Source of the DNA: Aureococcus anophagefferens
Taxonomy: Eukaryota > Sar > Pelagophyceae > Pelagomonadales > Pelagomonadaceae
Length of the DNA stretch: 64,000 nt
NCBI RefSeq assembly: GCF_000186865.1
Contig: NW_008705571.1
Span: 894,530 to 958,529, forward strand
Direction of reading: 5' to 3'
The position numbers were made by a program, and so were the translations under genes. Within the stretch, counting starts at the first letter, position 1. The number at the start of each line of letters is the position of its first letter. Below the pieces are notes generated by a model. It saw only the letters and a list, made by a program, of their open reading frames with translations, had not been told where the DNA came from and ran no database searches. Shown piece after piece: positions 17,593-27,500 of this stretch.

Positions 17593-19275
17593 ATGGCGAC
17601 GTACGTGAACAACCTGGGCATGGCCAAGGGCACGCACCTCATCGAGGGCGCGACGCTCATGCCCAAGTGGGAGGACCGCTCCGGCATCCCCATCTCGCAG
17701 TCGAAGATCAACCTGCTCCCGAAGAACGTCGCGCAGGACCCCATGGACGCCAAGGGCCCGATCTTCGACCTGCACGGGAACCCGGACACGTTCAACCTGC
17801 ACCCGATGCTCCACGAGAAGATCGACGAGAGCGAGTACTACAAGTGCCTCTTCGTCTTCAAGACCTTCGACAAGGTCGTCGACGTGATCTACGAGAAGGT
17901 GACGTACGTCGAGCCCTGGGCCGCCGGGTCGACGCGGAGCCCGTCGTCCGCGTACTGCCTCCTGCTCAAGCTCTTCCACCTCCGGCTCACGGAGATCCAG
18001 GTCAAGGCGCTGTTGGACCACGGCGACTCGCCCTACATCCGCGCGCTCGGCGCGCTCTACGTGCGCTACGGCTGCGCGCCCGAGCGGACGTGGCACTGGC
18101 TCGGCCACTACGCGGACGACCTCGAGGAGTTCGCGCCGGGCCTGAACCCGAACCAGACGACGACCTTCGGGGCCTACTGCGTCAAGCTCATGACGGACCT
18201 CCAGTACTTCTCGACCATGCTCCCGCGCATCCCCGTGGCCATCGAGCGGCGCTTGAAGGTGGAATTGGTGCTCCACGGCGAGATGGTCGCGCGCGGCGCG
18301 CGCAACGCGCCGCGCGTGGGCACGAAGGCCTTGGAGCCCGGCGCGGCGGTGCGCGCCATCTACCGCGACGAGGAGCGCGACCCGGCGTGGTACGACGCCG
18401 AGGTCGTGTCCTGCGTCGAGCCCTACGAGGGCGCGCCGGAGGGCATGCTCCCGTCGTACGTCGTGACGTTCGGCGACGCCGTCGTGCCCGGCGGCGCGCG
18501 CGAGACCGTCAAGCTGGGCCAGCTCGACTTCGCGGCGGCGCCGGCGGAGCAGGACGGCAAGCGCCGCGACCGCCGCGAGCACCGCGACCGCGACCGGAGC
18601 CGCCGCGACCGCGACGACGGCCGCGACCGCGACCGGAGCCGCCGCGACCGGTCGCGGAGCCGCGACGGCGACCGGCGCCGCCGGGGCTCCGGCGGCGGCG
18701 ACGACGACGGCGACCGGCGCCGCCGCCGGTCGCGGAGCCGCGACCGCCGCGAGCACCGCGACCGCGACCGGAGCCGCCGCGACCGGAGCCGCGACCGCGA
18801 CCGGAGCCGCCGCGACCGGAGCCGCGACCGCGACCGGAGCCGCCGCGACCGGAGCCGCGACCGCGAGCCCCGCGACAAGGGCGACGCCGCGCCGGCGCCC
18901 GCCGAGGGCGTGTCGCTCCTCGCGGGCCGCGACATCCTCGGCGACGTCATCCGCAGGGAGCGCGACCTCGCCGTCGCGGACCACCGCGGCGACGTCCACA
19001 AGCGGCCCATCGGCTACAACACGGCCCTCATCGTGCCCGCGGACCGCTTCTCCTACCGCCAGCGGTCCCGGTCGAAGAGCCCCGCCAAGGCCCGCTACGT
19101 CGCGCCGACGCTCGCGGACGCCGCGCCCCGAGGCGGCGGCGGGGGACGCGCCGCGGACGACGCCGACGACGCCGCCGAGGCGGAGGAGGAGCCGAAGCCG
19201 CGGCGCCAGGACGACCGCCGCCGCAACGCGGACTTGGAGGACAAGTACGGCGACGCGTCCGCGCGCCGCGACTGA
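17593..19275 (+). CDS. PRP38: PRP38-family pre-mRNA splicing factor with RS domain
   Basis: 560 residues. The PRP38 domain spans about 20-200 with LHPMLHEKIDESEYYKCLF, SPSSAYCLLLKLFHLRLTE and SPYIRALGALYVRYGCAPER. PRP38 is a tri-snRNP/B-complex factor needed for spliceosome activation. Next comes a Tudor-like stretch (AVRAIYRDEERDPAWYDAEV, about 248-300). An RS/RD-rich tail (about 320-430) is made of tandem 18-nt units encoding RDRSRR, as in PRP38B. The C-terminal part has SR-type phosphosites. A partly similar copy of the last codons, ending in an LYGDAD-type peptide, follows the stop at 19300-19323. Nuclear location is expected. Confidence 0.9.
   Translation: MATYVNNLGMAKGTHLIEGATLMPKWEDRSGIPISQSKINLLPKNVAQDPMDAKGPIFDLHGNPDTFNLHPMLHEKIDESEYYKCLFVFKTFDKVVDVIYEKVTYVEPWAAGSTRSPSSAYCLLLKLFHLRLTEIQVKALLDHGDSPYIRALGALYVRYGCAPERTWHWLGHYADDLEEFAPGLNPNQTTTFGAYCVKLMTDLQYFSTMLPRIPVAIERRLKVELVLHGEMVARGARNAPRVGTKALEPGAAVRAIYRDEERDPAWYDAEVVSCVEPYEGAPEGMLPSYVVTFGDAVVPGGARETVKLGQLDFAAAPAEQDGKRRDRREHRDRDRSRRDRDDGRDRDRSRRDRSRSRDGDRRRRGSGGGDDDGDRRRRRSRSRDRREHRDRDRSRRDRSRDRDRSRRDRSRDRDRSRRDRSRDREPRDKGDAAPAPAEGVSLLAGRDILGDVIRRERDLAVADHRGDVHKRPIGYNTALIVPADRFSYRQRSRSKSPAKARYVAPTLADAAPRGGGGGRAADDADDAAEAEEEPKPRRQDDRRRNADLEDKYGDASARRD
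18570..18870 (+). repeat. RS/RD-encoding tandem repeat in PRP38
   Basis: Short units built on CGCGACCGGAGCCGC recur in the coding strand and give alternating Arg-Asp, Arg-Ser and Ser-Arg dipeptides. The array has an interruption at about 18660-18740 with a Gly/Asp-rich insert. Confidence 0.85.
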
Positions 19276-19338
19276 GCGCGGGTAACTGCACGCCTGGAAG
19301 AGCTCTACGGGGACGCGGACTGAGGCGGGGGCGCGCTC

Positions 19339-21375
19339 TTACACGAGGTTCCGTCGCCGCGCGGGGAGCATCGCGCGGAGCTCGACGGGCGCGCTGTCGG
19401 GCGCGACGGCGACGGCGTCGCCCCGGGCCGGGTCCCCCGCCGCCGCGAAGAGCGCGTGGGCAGCCCAGAAGCCGACGAAGACGAGGACCTTGGCGCCCGC
19501 GAGCGCCGCGAGCGCCGCGACGTAGTCGTCGCCCGCGACGAAGCGCGCGAGCGGCGCGTGGCGGCGGTAGCGCAGGTTGAGCCCGACGTGGAGCGCGCCG
19601 TGGAAGGCGACGACGGCGCGGTGGGCCCACGCGAGTCTCACGTGGCGGTCGTAGTCCAGGGGGACGTCGACGGCGAGCCAGAGAAACGCGCGGACCGCGG
19701 CGCGGCCGCGCGTGCCGCGGCCCCGGCGGTCGTGGCGCGCGCAGCCCCGCGAGACGAGGACCAGGAAGGCGACGTCGGCGGCGAGGACGACCAGCGGCGC
19801 CGCCGCGCCGAGGTCCGGGCCCTCGCCGAACCGCGCCTCGCCGTCCGCGGCCCAGCTCGCTCTCGCTACCGCCGCGTACGCGGACGCGCGGCACGCGACG
19901 TCCGCGCCGTAGGCCGCGCAGAGCGCCGCCAGCGCCGCGACGCGCAGGCGCGCGGACCGCAGGGCCCGCCACATCGTCGGCGCGCCCAGCGTCGCCGCCG
20001 CCGCCGCGAGCGCCTGGTCCGCGACGCCGAGCGCCAGGCCCGCGGCCGCGTCGTCCGCGCGCCAGCCGCCGGCCGCGGCGTCGTAGGCGCGCGCGAGCAC
20101 GATGGGGAAGGCGCAGAGCGTCGTCGCCGCGCGCAGCGTCGCGTAGGACTCCGTGCGCCGGCCGCCGCGGCAGCTCTCGCGCGCGTGGAACGCGAGGCCC
20201 AGGCCCGCCGCGGCCGCCGCCGCCGCGCCCGGCGGCGCGCGCGCGTCGTCGGCGACGCCGACCTCGAGCACGTAGGCCGCGGCGAGGCAGGCCAGGCCGC
20301 CGAGCGCCTGGACGAGGCCGCCCCGCCGGGCCCAGGCGACGACGGCGACGACGTCCGCGGCGACGCGGCCGCTCCGCAGCGCGACGTCGACGCCGAGCGC
20401 GGCCGACGCGGCCCAGCCGAGCCGCTTCGCCGGCCGCGGCCCGAGGAGCCGCGCCGAGGAGGCGTCCTGCGAGGACTCCGGGTCCGACAGGAGCCGCGCC
20501 GAGGAGGCGTCCTGCGAGGACTCCGTCGAGGAGGCGTCCGACAGGAGCCGCGTCGAGGAGGCGTCCGACAGGAGCCGCGCCTCGTCGTTCTCGTCGTCGG
20601 ACGCGGCGGCGAGGGGCGACGCGACGTCGTCGCGGGCGGCAAGGTCTGCTGCTGCCTCTTTCGGGTCTGGCGCGACGCGCGGCGTCGCCGACGAGCGCGC
20701 GGCGAGCTCCGGCGATGCTTCGCGCGACGTCGCGTCCGTTGGGGCGACGCGAGGCGTCGCCGAAGAGCGCATGGCGAGCTCTGAAGAGACTTCTGACGTG
20801 GTGTCCGCCGGCGCGACGCGCGGCGTCGCGGAAGACTTCATGGCCACGTCCGATGATGCTTCTTGCGATGTCGGGACCGGCGCGACGCGCGGCGTCGCCG
20901 AAGAGCGCATGGCGAGCTCTGAAAAGACTTCTGATGTTGCGCCCGCCGCGGGCGCGACGCGCGGCGTCGCGGAAGATTTCATGGTCACGTCCGATGATGC
21001 TTCTTGCGATGTCGCGACCGGCGCGACGCGCGGCGTCGCCGACGAGCGCTGCGCGACGACGGCGCGCGCCGCGTCGTCCGCCGGCGCGACGCGCGGCGTC
21101 GCCCCCTTTGGCGCGACGGCGAGCTCGAGCCCGGGCAGGCCCACCGGCGCGACGCGCGCGCCCCGCGGGCGCGCGACGACGACGTCCGACGCCGGCGGCG
21201 GCGCCGGCGGGAACGGCGAGACCTTGCTCTGGCGCGCCTTGAGGAGCTCGTCGAGCATGCGCCGCCGGGCGAGCACCTCCGCCAGCTCCTCGCGCAGCAC
21301 GCGCTCCTCCTCGTCCAGCGATTCGAGCGCGTGCGCGACCTCGTCGGCGCCAACCGGCGCGCCGGCCGCGATCAT
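19339..21375 (-). CDS. Multi-pass membrane protein with SSATPRVAP repeats
   Basis: 678 residues. Residues 8-47 are a likely coiled coil (ESLDEEERVLREELAEVLAR). Residues about 85-225 hold seven or more units with the core SSATPRVAP separated by 8-12 Ser/Glu/Ala-rich residues. A second short repeat (SSQDASSARLLSD type) lies at about 260-315. The rest, about 325-640, has many Ala/Leu/Val-rich membrane segments separated by short charged loops. The C-terminus is ARRRNLV. No transporter or receptor signature is recognisable. The T-P sites in the repeats look like proline-directed kinase targets. The gene is GC-rich like its neighbours and shares a 315-bp upstream region with the MBD-like gene. Confidence 0.65.
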   Translation of the reverse strand: MIAAGAPVGADEVAHALESLDEEERVLREELAEVLARRRMLDELLKARQSKVSPFPPAPPPASDVVVARPRGARVAPVGLPGLELAVAPKGATPRVAPADDAARAVVAQRSSATPRVAPVATSQEASSDVTMKSSATPRVAPAAGATSEVFSELAMRSSATPRVAPVPTSQEASSDVAMKSSATPRVAPADTTSEVSSELAMRSSATPRVAPTDATSREASPELAARSSATPRVAPDPKEAAADLAARDDVASPLAAASDDENDEARLLSDASSTRLLSDASSTESSQDASSARLLSDPESSQDASSARLLGPRPAKRLGWAASAALGVDVALRSGRVAADVVAVVAWARRGGLVQALGGLACLAAAYVLEVGVADDARAPPGAAAAAAAGLGLAFHARESCRGGRRTESYATLRAATTLCAFPIVLARAYDAAAGGWRADDAAAGLALGVADQALAAAAATLGAPTMWRALRSARLRVAALAALCAAYGADVACRASAYAAVARASWAADGEARFGEGPDLGAAAPLVVLAADVAFLVLVSRGCARHDRRGRGTRGRAAVRAFLWLAVDVPLDYDRHVRLAWAHRAVVAFHGALHVGLNLRYRRHAPLARFVAGDDYVAALAALAGAKVLVFVGFWAAHALFAAAGDPARGDAVAVAPDSAPVELRAMLPARRRNLV
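20440..21125 (-). repeat. Two coding minisatellites in the membrane-protein gene
   Basis: At 20440-20580 a unit containing GAGGAGGCGTCC with GACAGGAGCCGC (plus strand) recurs. At 20675-21125 a longer 70-80-bp unit with the conserved core GCGCGACGCGCGGCGTCGC (plus strand) recurs at least seven times and encodes SSATPRVAP in the minus frame. Confidence 0.8.
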
Positions 21376-21690
21376 AGTTGGTTGTGTCTTTGCTATGGGC
21401 GGCCTCTTGTGTTTTTTTTGTCAGTGGCAGCTCGGCGTCCGTGTGCAACCGCCTCGTCGCCGGAGTTGCAGCACTGCTAGACTGGCGTCACGCACGCATT
21501 TTGGAGCTCAAGCTTCGTCCATCGTCGGGCTGCCGAGTGCACCGTGCCTCAAGCCGCGTCTCAAGCATTTGTGTGAGGTCAAAATCGTCGCCGCCGCGGC
21601 CGATGTGCACCGCGTTTCAAAGCTAGAGACGCACACTTAGGCGTGTTACCGGCGTGCGCAGGCTCGCCGTCGCCGCGCATTCACTAAACC
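21376..21690. promoter_or_regulatory. Shared upstream region, 315 bp
   Basis: This lies between the divergent membrane-protein and MBD-like genes. It is less GC-rich than the flanks, with a T run at about 21411-21420. No recognisable core element or small gene was seen. Confidence 0.4.
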
Positions 21691-24447
21691 ATGCCGCGCG
21701 TCGAGGACCCGCACGCGGAGCAGGCCATGGAGGAGCTCGAGGACGCCGTCGAGGAGTGGGGCGGCGACGCGTCGATGTTGGACGGCTGGCGCACGGAGGT
21801 GCACGACCGGCCGACGGGGAGCAGCGCGGGGACGACGGACCGCTACTACTTCGACGAGTTCGGCAAGCGGTTCCGGTCCAAGGCGGAGATCGCGCGCGCG
21901 CTGGGCCTCGCCGGCGCGCCCGCGCCCGCGCGGCGCGCGTCCGAGGCGCCCGCGCCGCCGCGCGACCGGACGTACGACGCGCGCGACGGCGCCGCGGCGT
22001 ATGCGCTCTCCGCGTCCGTCGCCGCGGAGTGCGCCGCGGCCCAGGACGAGGACGACGCCGTGCTCGAGCGCCTCCTGCTGCACGCCGCGGCGGCCGCGCG
22101 GCGCGCTTCCGCCATGGCGGACGCGTGCGGCGCGCCCTTCCGCGGCGACGCGCGGGCGCCGCCGAGCGCGCGCTTCGCGACCGTGCGGCTCAAGCTCGCG
22201 GAGCCCGACGAGCCCGCGGACGACGGCGACGATCCGCCGCGGAAGCGGCGGCGCCGCGGCAAGACGCCCGCGTGGCTCAAGCCCATGGCCTGCGAGCTCC
22301 GTTTGGCGCGCTGGCCGCCGCGCGTCGTCGCCGTGCGCGTCGCCGGGGGCCGCGAGCGCCCCGCGGCGGCGGCCGTCGGCGACGCCTACTGGGCCGAGCG
22401 CCGCGGCCCGCCGCCGCCGGGGCCCGCGCGCCGCGCGCTCCGCGTGCGGCTCACGACGGGCGGAAAGGACGAGGTCGTCGAAGAGGACGCGGCGGACGCG
22501 GACGCCCCGCCGGTCGCGACCCTGGGTCCCGCGCCGCCGGTCGCGACGCTCGGCCCCGCGCCCCCGGTCGCGACCCTGGGCCCCGCGCCGCCGGAGGCGA
22601 TCCCGGACGCGGCGGAGCCGGAGGCGGCCGCGCCGAGCCCGGCGCCGAGCCTGGCGCCGAGCCCGGCGCCGCGCGCGTCGCCCGCGGCGCGCGCCGCGGC
22701 GCCGGCGCCGACGGAGGAGCCGCTCGTCGCGCACTTCTCCCTGTCCCCCCAGGACGCGGACGTGGCGGCGTCGTTCCGCGTCGCGCGCGGGGCCGCCGCG
22801 CGCGCGCGGCGCCGGCGGCTCGCCGTCGCCGGCGCGACCGAGCCGCCCGAGGACGACGGCCTGCCGGAGGGCCTCGGCGACGTCAACGCGCTGCTCCGCG
22901 TCGCCGACTTCCTCGGGTCCTTCGCGCCGCTGCTGAACGTCGCGGCGCCGCCGCTCGAGGCGCTCGCGGCCATGCTCGCCGACGACGGCCGCTCGAAGCT
23001 CGCCGCCATGCTCGCGGAGGCGACGCACGTCGCGCTCTGCCGCGTCGCGCTCGGCGACCGGCTCTTCGCCTGCCGGCGCGAGCGGCCCGAGGACGAGAGC
23101 GACGACGACGACGACGCGGCCGCGCCGTCGCCCGCGCCCGGGAAGCCGAAGGCCGACGAGAACGCGGACCCCGCGAAGACCGAGAAGCCGCCCGACAAGC
23201 CCGGCGCGCCCGCGCTCGGCGCCGAGTGGCGCACGGAGGGCCCCCACGTGGGCATGTGGATCACGCGGGCCGTCTACAGCAACGGCAAGCAGACGAGCTC
23301 GTCCGTGGGCCTCGTCGAGGGCTACCTGCCGCCCGAGGAGGCGGACTTCCTCGACGACGCGGGCGCGCCCGCGGCGCTCTGGAGCGTGCGCTACGTCTCC
23401 GGCGAGCTCGCGGGGGACCGCGAGGATTTGGAGGCCGCCGAGGTCGAGGAGTCCGGGCCGCGCTGGGTCCGGCCGCCGCGGTCGGGCCAGGGCGAGAACG
23501 CGGCGCCGGAGGACCGCGGCGCGGCGCTCGCGCTCCGCGCGCTCGACGACGCCTGCGAGCGCCAGCAGTGGTGGCGGCCCCTGCCGCCGCCGGAGACCCT
23601 GACAGCGGCGACGTGGCCCGCCCTCGCGGCCGCCTGCGTCTTCCGCGACGCGCGCGTCGACGCGGACGACGCGGGCGCGGGCGCGACCTCGAAAGCGGCG
23701 CTCGACGCGTGCGCGGCGCTCCGCGCGGCCCGGGGCGCCTATGGCGCCCTGGGCGCCGCGCGGCGCCTCGCGCTCCTCGACGGCCTCGTCCACGCCTGCG
23801 CGTCGACGGCCGCGGTGTCGGACCGGTGCCGGCTCCGCCGCGGCGGCGCCGACTGCGCGGACCTCGCGCCCGCGGCGCCCGCGCCGCGCGCCGCGGCGCC
23901 GGCCAAGGCCGGCAAAGCGAAGCCCAAAGCCTCCGCCGGCGGCGGCCGCGCGCCGTCGAAGCACCCGCTGCCCATGGCCGCGATCGCGATGCTCGTCGGC
24001 GACGCCGTGCCGCTCGCGGTCCGCCAGCACAACCCCAAGGGCGGCGCGTCCCGCGCCCGCTACGAGGGCTACAAGTCCGCGACGAACGCCAAGGTCTTCA
24101 TCGCCCTCGGCGGCTCCAAGGGCGACTTGCAGAACGACCTCATCAAGGGCCACATCCAGCTCCTCGGGCCCGACGGCGAGCCCATCGAGTGGCACACGCA
24201 CGAGCACGTCGTCGCCGTCGCCGTGACGGGGCCCGCCGCCGGCCGCAAGGCCGCCGCCGCCGCGCGCGCGTCGCCGCCCCGCGCGCGGACGCCCGAGCCC
24301 CGCGCGCGGACGCCCGAGCCGGCGCCGGAGCCCGCGGCCGCCGCCGCGCGCGAGCCGCCCGCGGCGGAGCCCGACGGGCCCGCCGCGCACTCGCTCCTCT
24401 GCGGCGCGAGCCTCGCGCTCGCGGAGAAGGCGGGCTCTTTGCCGTAA
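21691..24447 (+). CDS. MBD-like and Tudor-like chromatin protein
   Basis: 918 residues. About 24-75 reads as a methyl-CpG-binding (MBD/TAM) type domain: MLDGWRTEVHDRPTG, then RYYFDEFGKRFRSKAEIARA, matching the W-R-x-E/V start and the YY-x-P/E-G-K-x-F-R-S-K end of that fold. A Pro/Ala-rich linker (260-350) has a VATLGPAPP repeat. About 510-590 is Tudor-like: VYSNGKQTSSSVGLVEGYLP, LWSVRYVSGELAGDREDLE. Near 770-850 a further conserved-looking block (LPMAAIAMLVGDAVPLAVRQ, WHTHEHVVAVAVTG) is unassigned. The C-terminus has RARTPEP repeats. Probably nuclear, reading DNA or histone marks; whether the MBD residues bind methyl-CpG cannot be judged. Confidence 0.6.
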   Translation: MPRVEDPHAEQAMEELEDAVEEWGGDASMLDGWRTEVHDRPTGSSAGTTDRYYFDEFGKRFRSKAEIARALGLAGAPAPARRASEAPAPPRDRTYDARDGAAAYALSASVAAECAAAQDEDDAVLERLLLHAAAAARRASAMADACGAPFRGDARAPPSARFATVRLKLAEPDEPADDGDDPPRKRRRRGKTPAWLKPMACELRLARWPPRVVAVRVAGGRERPAAAAVGDAYWAERRGPPPPGPARRALRVRLTTGGKDEVVEEDAADADAPPVATLGPAPPVATLGPAPPVATLGPAPPEAIPDAAEPEAAAPSPAPSLAPSPAPRASPAARAAAPAPTEEPLVAHFSLSPQDADVAASFRVARGAAARARRRRLAVAGATEPPEDDGLPEGLGDVNALLRVADFLGSFAPLLNVAAPPLEALAAMLADDGRSKLAAMLAEATHVALCRVALGDRLFACRRERPEDESDDDDDAAAPSPAPGKPKADENADPAKTEKPPDKPGAPALGAEWRTEGPHVGMWITRAVYSNGKQTSSSVGLVEGYLPPEEADFLDDAGAPAALWSVRYVSGELAGDREDLEAAEVEESGPRWVRPPRSGQGENAAPEDRGAALALRALDDACERQQWWRPLPPPETLTAATWPALAAACVFRDARVDADDAGAGATSKAALDACAALRAARGAYGALGAARRLALLDGLVHACASTAAVSDRCRLRRGGADCADLAPAAPAPRAAAPAKAGKAKPKASAGGGRAPSKHPLPMAAIAMLVGDAVPLAVRQHNPKGGASRARYEGYKSATNAKVFIALGGSKGDLQNDLIKGHIQLLGPDGEPIEWHTHEHVVAVAVTGPAAGRKAAAAARASPPRARTPEPRARTPEPAPEPAAAAAREPPAAEPDGPAAHSLLCGASLALAEKAGSLP

Positions 24448-24561
24448 GCGGGAGGTCTCTAGAGTCGGAGTCAGACGGTCTGACCACTTCGATCGTCGAC
24501 CTTCAACGACAGCGAGTTGCACATTCAACGAATCGCCTTGCGAGGCTGCCCGGGCCACACG

Positions 24562-27500
24562 ATGAGGGCGCGCCCATGGCTTGTGCTAGCGGTGGCGGCC
24601 TGCCTCGCCATCGCGGTGCTCGGCGACGGCCACGACGACGACGGTTCTGCGGTGTCCGACGACGGCCACGGCGACGCCTCCCACGGCGACGCCTCCCACG
24701 ACGACGGCCACGACTCCTCCTCCCACGCCCACGGCGGCGAGCACGCGAACCACGCGGCGCCGCTCATCCTGCTCGTCGTCGCCCTCTTCTTCGGCGTCCT
24801 CGCGAAGACCCTGTTGGCCAAGTCGAAGATCCCCTACACGGTGCTGCTGCTCCTCGCGGGCGTCGCCGTGGGCTGGGGCGTCGACTACGAGGGCGCGGAC
24901 GACAAGAAGCCGCTGCACCGGTCCGTGCGCGCCTGGGACCGCGTGAACCCGCACCTGCTCATGTACCTCTTCCTGCCCGTGCTCATCTTCGAGAGCGCCT
25001 TCTCCGTCGACGTCCACACGCTCTTCCGCGAGCTCTTCCAGGTGCTGACGCTCGCGGTGCCCGGCGTCGCGCTGTCGACGGCGCTCACGGCGTGCGTCGC
25101 CCGGTGGCTCTTCGCGGGCCGGGAGTTCACCTGGGCCGCGAGCCTCATGCTCGGCGCGATCCTGTCCGCGACGGACCCCGTCGCGGTCGTCGCGCTGCTC
25201 AAGGAGCTCGGCGTGTCGAAGCGCGTGGGCACGCTCATCGAGGGCGAGAGCCTCTTCAACGACGGCACGGCCATCGTCGTCTTCAACGTCTTCTTCCACG
25301 AGCTCCGCGACCGCGGCAACGGCGGCGGCATCGACGGCGGCGAGGTCGCGGTCTACTTCCTCCGGCTCGCGGGCGGCGGCGTCCTTCTAGGGGTGCTCGT
25401 CGGCGGCGCGACGGTGCTGGGCCTGTCCTACATCTACGACGACGGCCTCAGCGAGATCACGCTGACCATCGTCGCGGCCATGGGCACGTTCCTGATCGCG
25501 GAGATGATCACGGTCGACGGCCAGGCGCTCACGTCCGGCGTCCTCGCCGTCGTCGCGCTCGGGTTGATAGTGGGCTCCAAGGGCGCGTCGCGCGTGTCCG
25601 CGACGGTGGGCCACGACCTCCACGCGACCTGGGAGGCCCTGGGCTTCGTGGCGAACACGCTCATCTTCTTCGTGGCGGGCCTGATCGTCGAGGTGCGCCT
25701 CTCGCACAGCGAGCACGTCGCGCGCGATCTGGGGCAGCTCGCGGTGCTCTACGCGTCGCTCCACGTCATCCGCTTCGTCGTGCTCCTCGTGGCCTGGCCG
25801 CTCCTGCGGCGCATGGGCTACGGCATGGACTGGAAGTTCGGCGTCGCGCTCTGGTGGGGCGCGCTCCGCGGCGCCGTCGGCCTCACGCTCGCGTTGATCG
25901 TCGAGGAGGACCACGCGGTCCACGCGGACGTGCGCCACGCCGTCGTCTTCCACGTCGCCGGCATCACGTTATTGAGCCTCTGCGTCAACGGCACGACCAT
26001 GGAGTACGTGCTCTCGCGCGTCGGCCTCTCGGAGAAGTCCGCGTCCGCGGAGGCGGAGTTCGTCGCCGTCGGCCGCGAGCTGAGCCTCGCGTCCGACGAC
26101 CACGCGCGGCGCCTCCGCGACGACGACCGCTTCCTCGTGGACTGCGACTGGGCGACGTGCCTGCGGTACCTGCCCGTCCACGACGCGGAGACGTACCGGA
26201 CGCGGCTCGCGGCGACGGAGGCCGGCGCGGCGCCGCTCATGGCGAAGCGCTGGCACGGCTACGCGAAAGCTTTCGGCGGTCCCAACGCCGCGCCGACGCC
26301 GACGAGCGCGAAGCCGCCGCGGCGCCGCGCGAGCGTCGCGCGCGTGCTCGGCGGCGCCGCCGCGGCCGACGGCGACCGGGAGCTCGTCGCGCTCGGCGCC
26401 GCGGGCGCCGCGGCGCGCTGCGACACGGAGCAGCGGCGCCGCGCCGCGCGCATGGTCCGCGCGGAGCTCTGGCGGCTCAGCGAGGCGGGCTACGCGCGCG
26501 CGACGGCCGTGGACACGCTCCTCGTGGTCTGCGACGAGCTCCGGGACGGCGTCGAGGCCGGCGGCGACCTGCGGTCCTGGGACGCCCGCGTGCGGCCCCA
26601 GCTCGACCGCTTCGCGGCGGGCGGCGGCCTGGGCTTCGGCCGCTGCGCGTCGCGGTTCTCCGCGCGCGCGCCGATCCTGGACCGGCTCTTCCGCGCGAAT
26701 CTGGCCTACGCGTTCGACGTCGCGTCCTGCTACGCGCGGGCCACGTCGGCCGTCGCCGAGGCGCTCGCCGGCGGCGGCTGCGCGACGGCGGACGCGGCGG
26801 GCGCCGAGCTCGCCGAGGAGGCGGAGAAGGCCTCGCGGTGGCTCGACGAGTACCTCGGCGCGTTCCCCGAGGTCGCGCGGTCCGTGACGACGGAGGCGGC
26901 CGCGCGCGTCGTCCTCGCGCGCGAGACGGAGGACGTGCTGGAGCGGGTGCACGCGGGCGAGCTCGGAAGCCGCGAGGAGCGCGTGCTCCGCGCGGCGCTC
27001 GCCGCGTCCGCCGCGCGGCTCGACTTTGGTCGCACGGCGATCCCGCCGCCGACGGCGCTCGCCAAGCTCAAGAACCTGCCGGGCCTCGCCATCTTCGACC
27101 GCCTCCACGGCCTGGGGCCCCTCGCGGCCCTCGCGCGGCGGCCGGCCTACGCCACGGGCGCGACGCTCTGCGTCGGCGAGTCGTGGTTCCTCGTGCTCCG
27201 GGGCGAGGCGCGGTGCCTCCGCGCGCCGGACGCGCCGCCGCGGCCCGCGGCGAGCCCGCGGCGCCGCTCCGTCTTCGCCGCGTTGACGTCGCCGCGCGGG
27301 TCGCCGGAGAGGCCGCCGCCGTTCGAGCCGGCGGCGGCCGCGGAGGCCGACGTCGTCGCGACGCTCGGCGCGGGGCGGACCGGCGGGCTCCTCGAGCTCC
27401 TCGCGGGGACGCCCGCGCGGCCCTACGCCTACGTCGCCGACCGGCTGACCCAGGTCTTCGAGTTCCCCAACGACGCGACGAAGGGGCTCATGGAGAGGAC

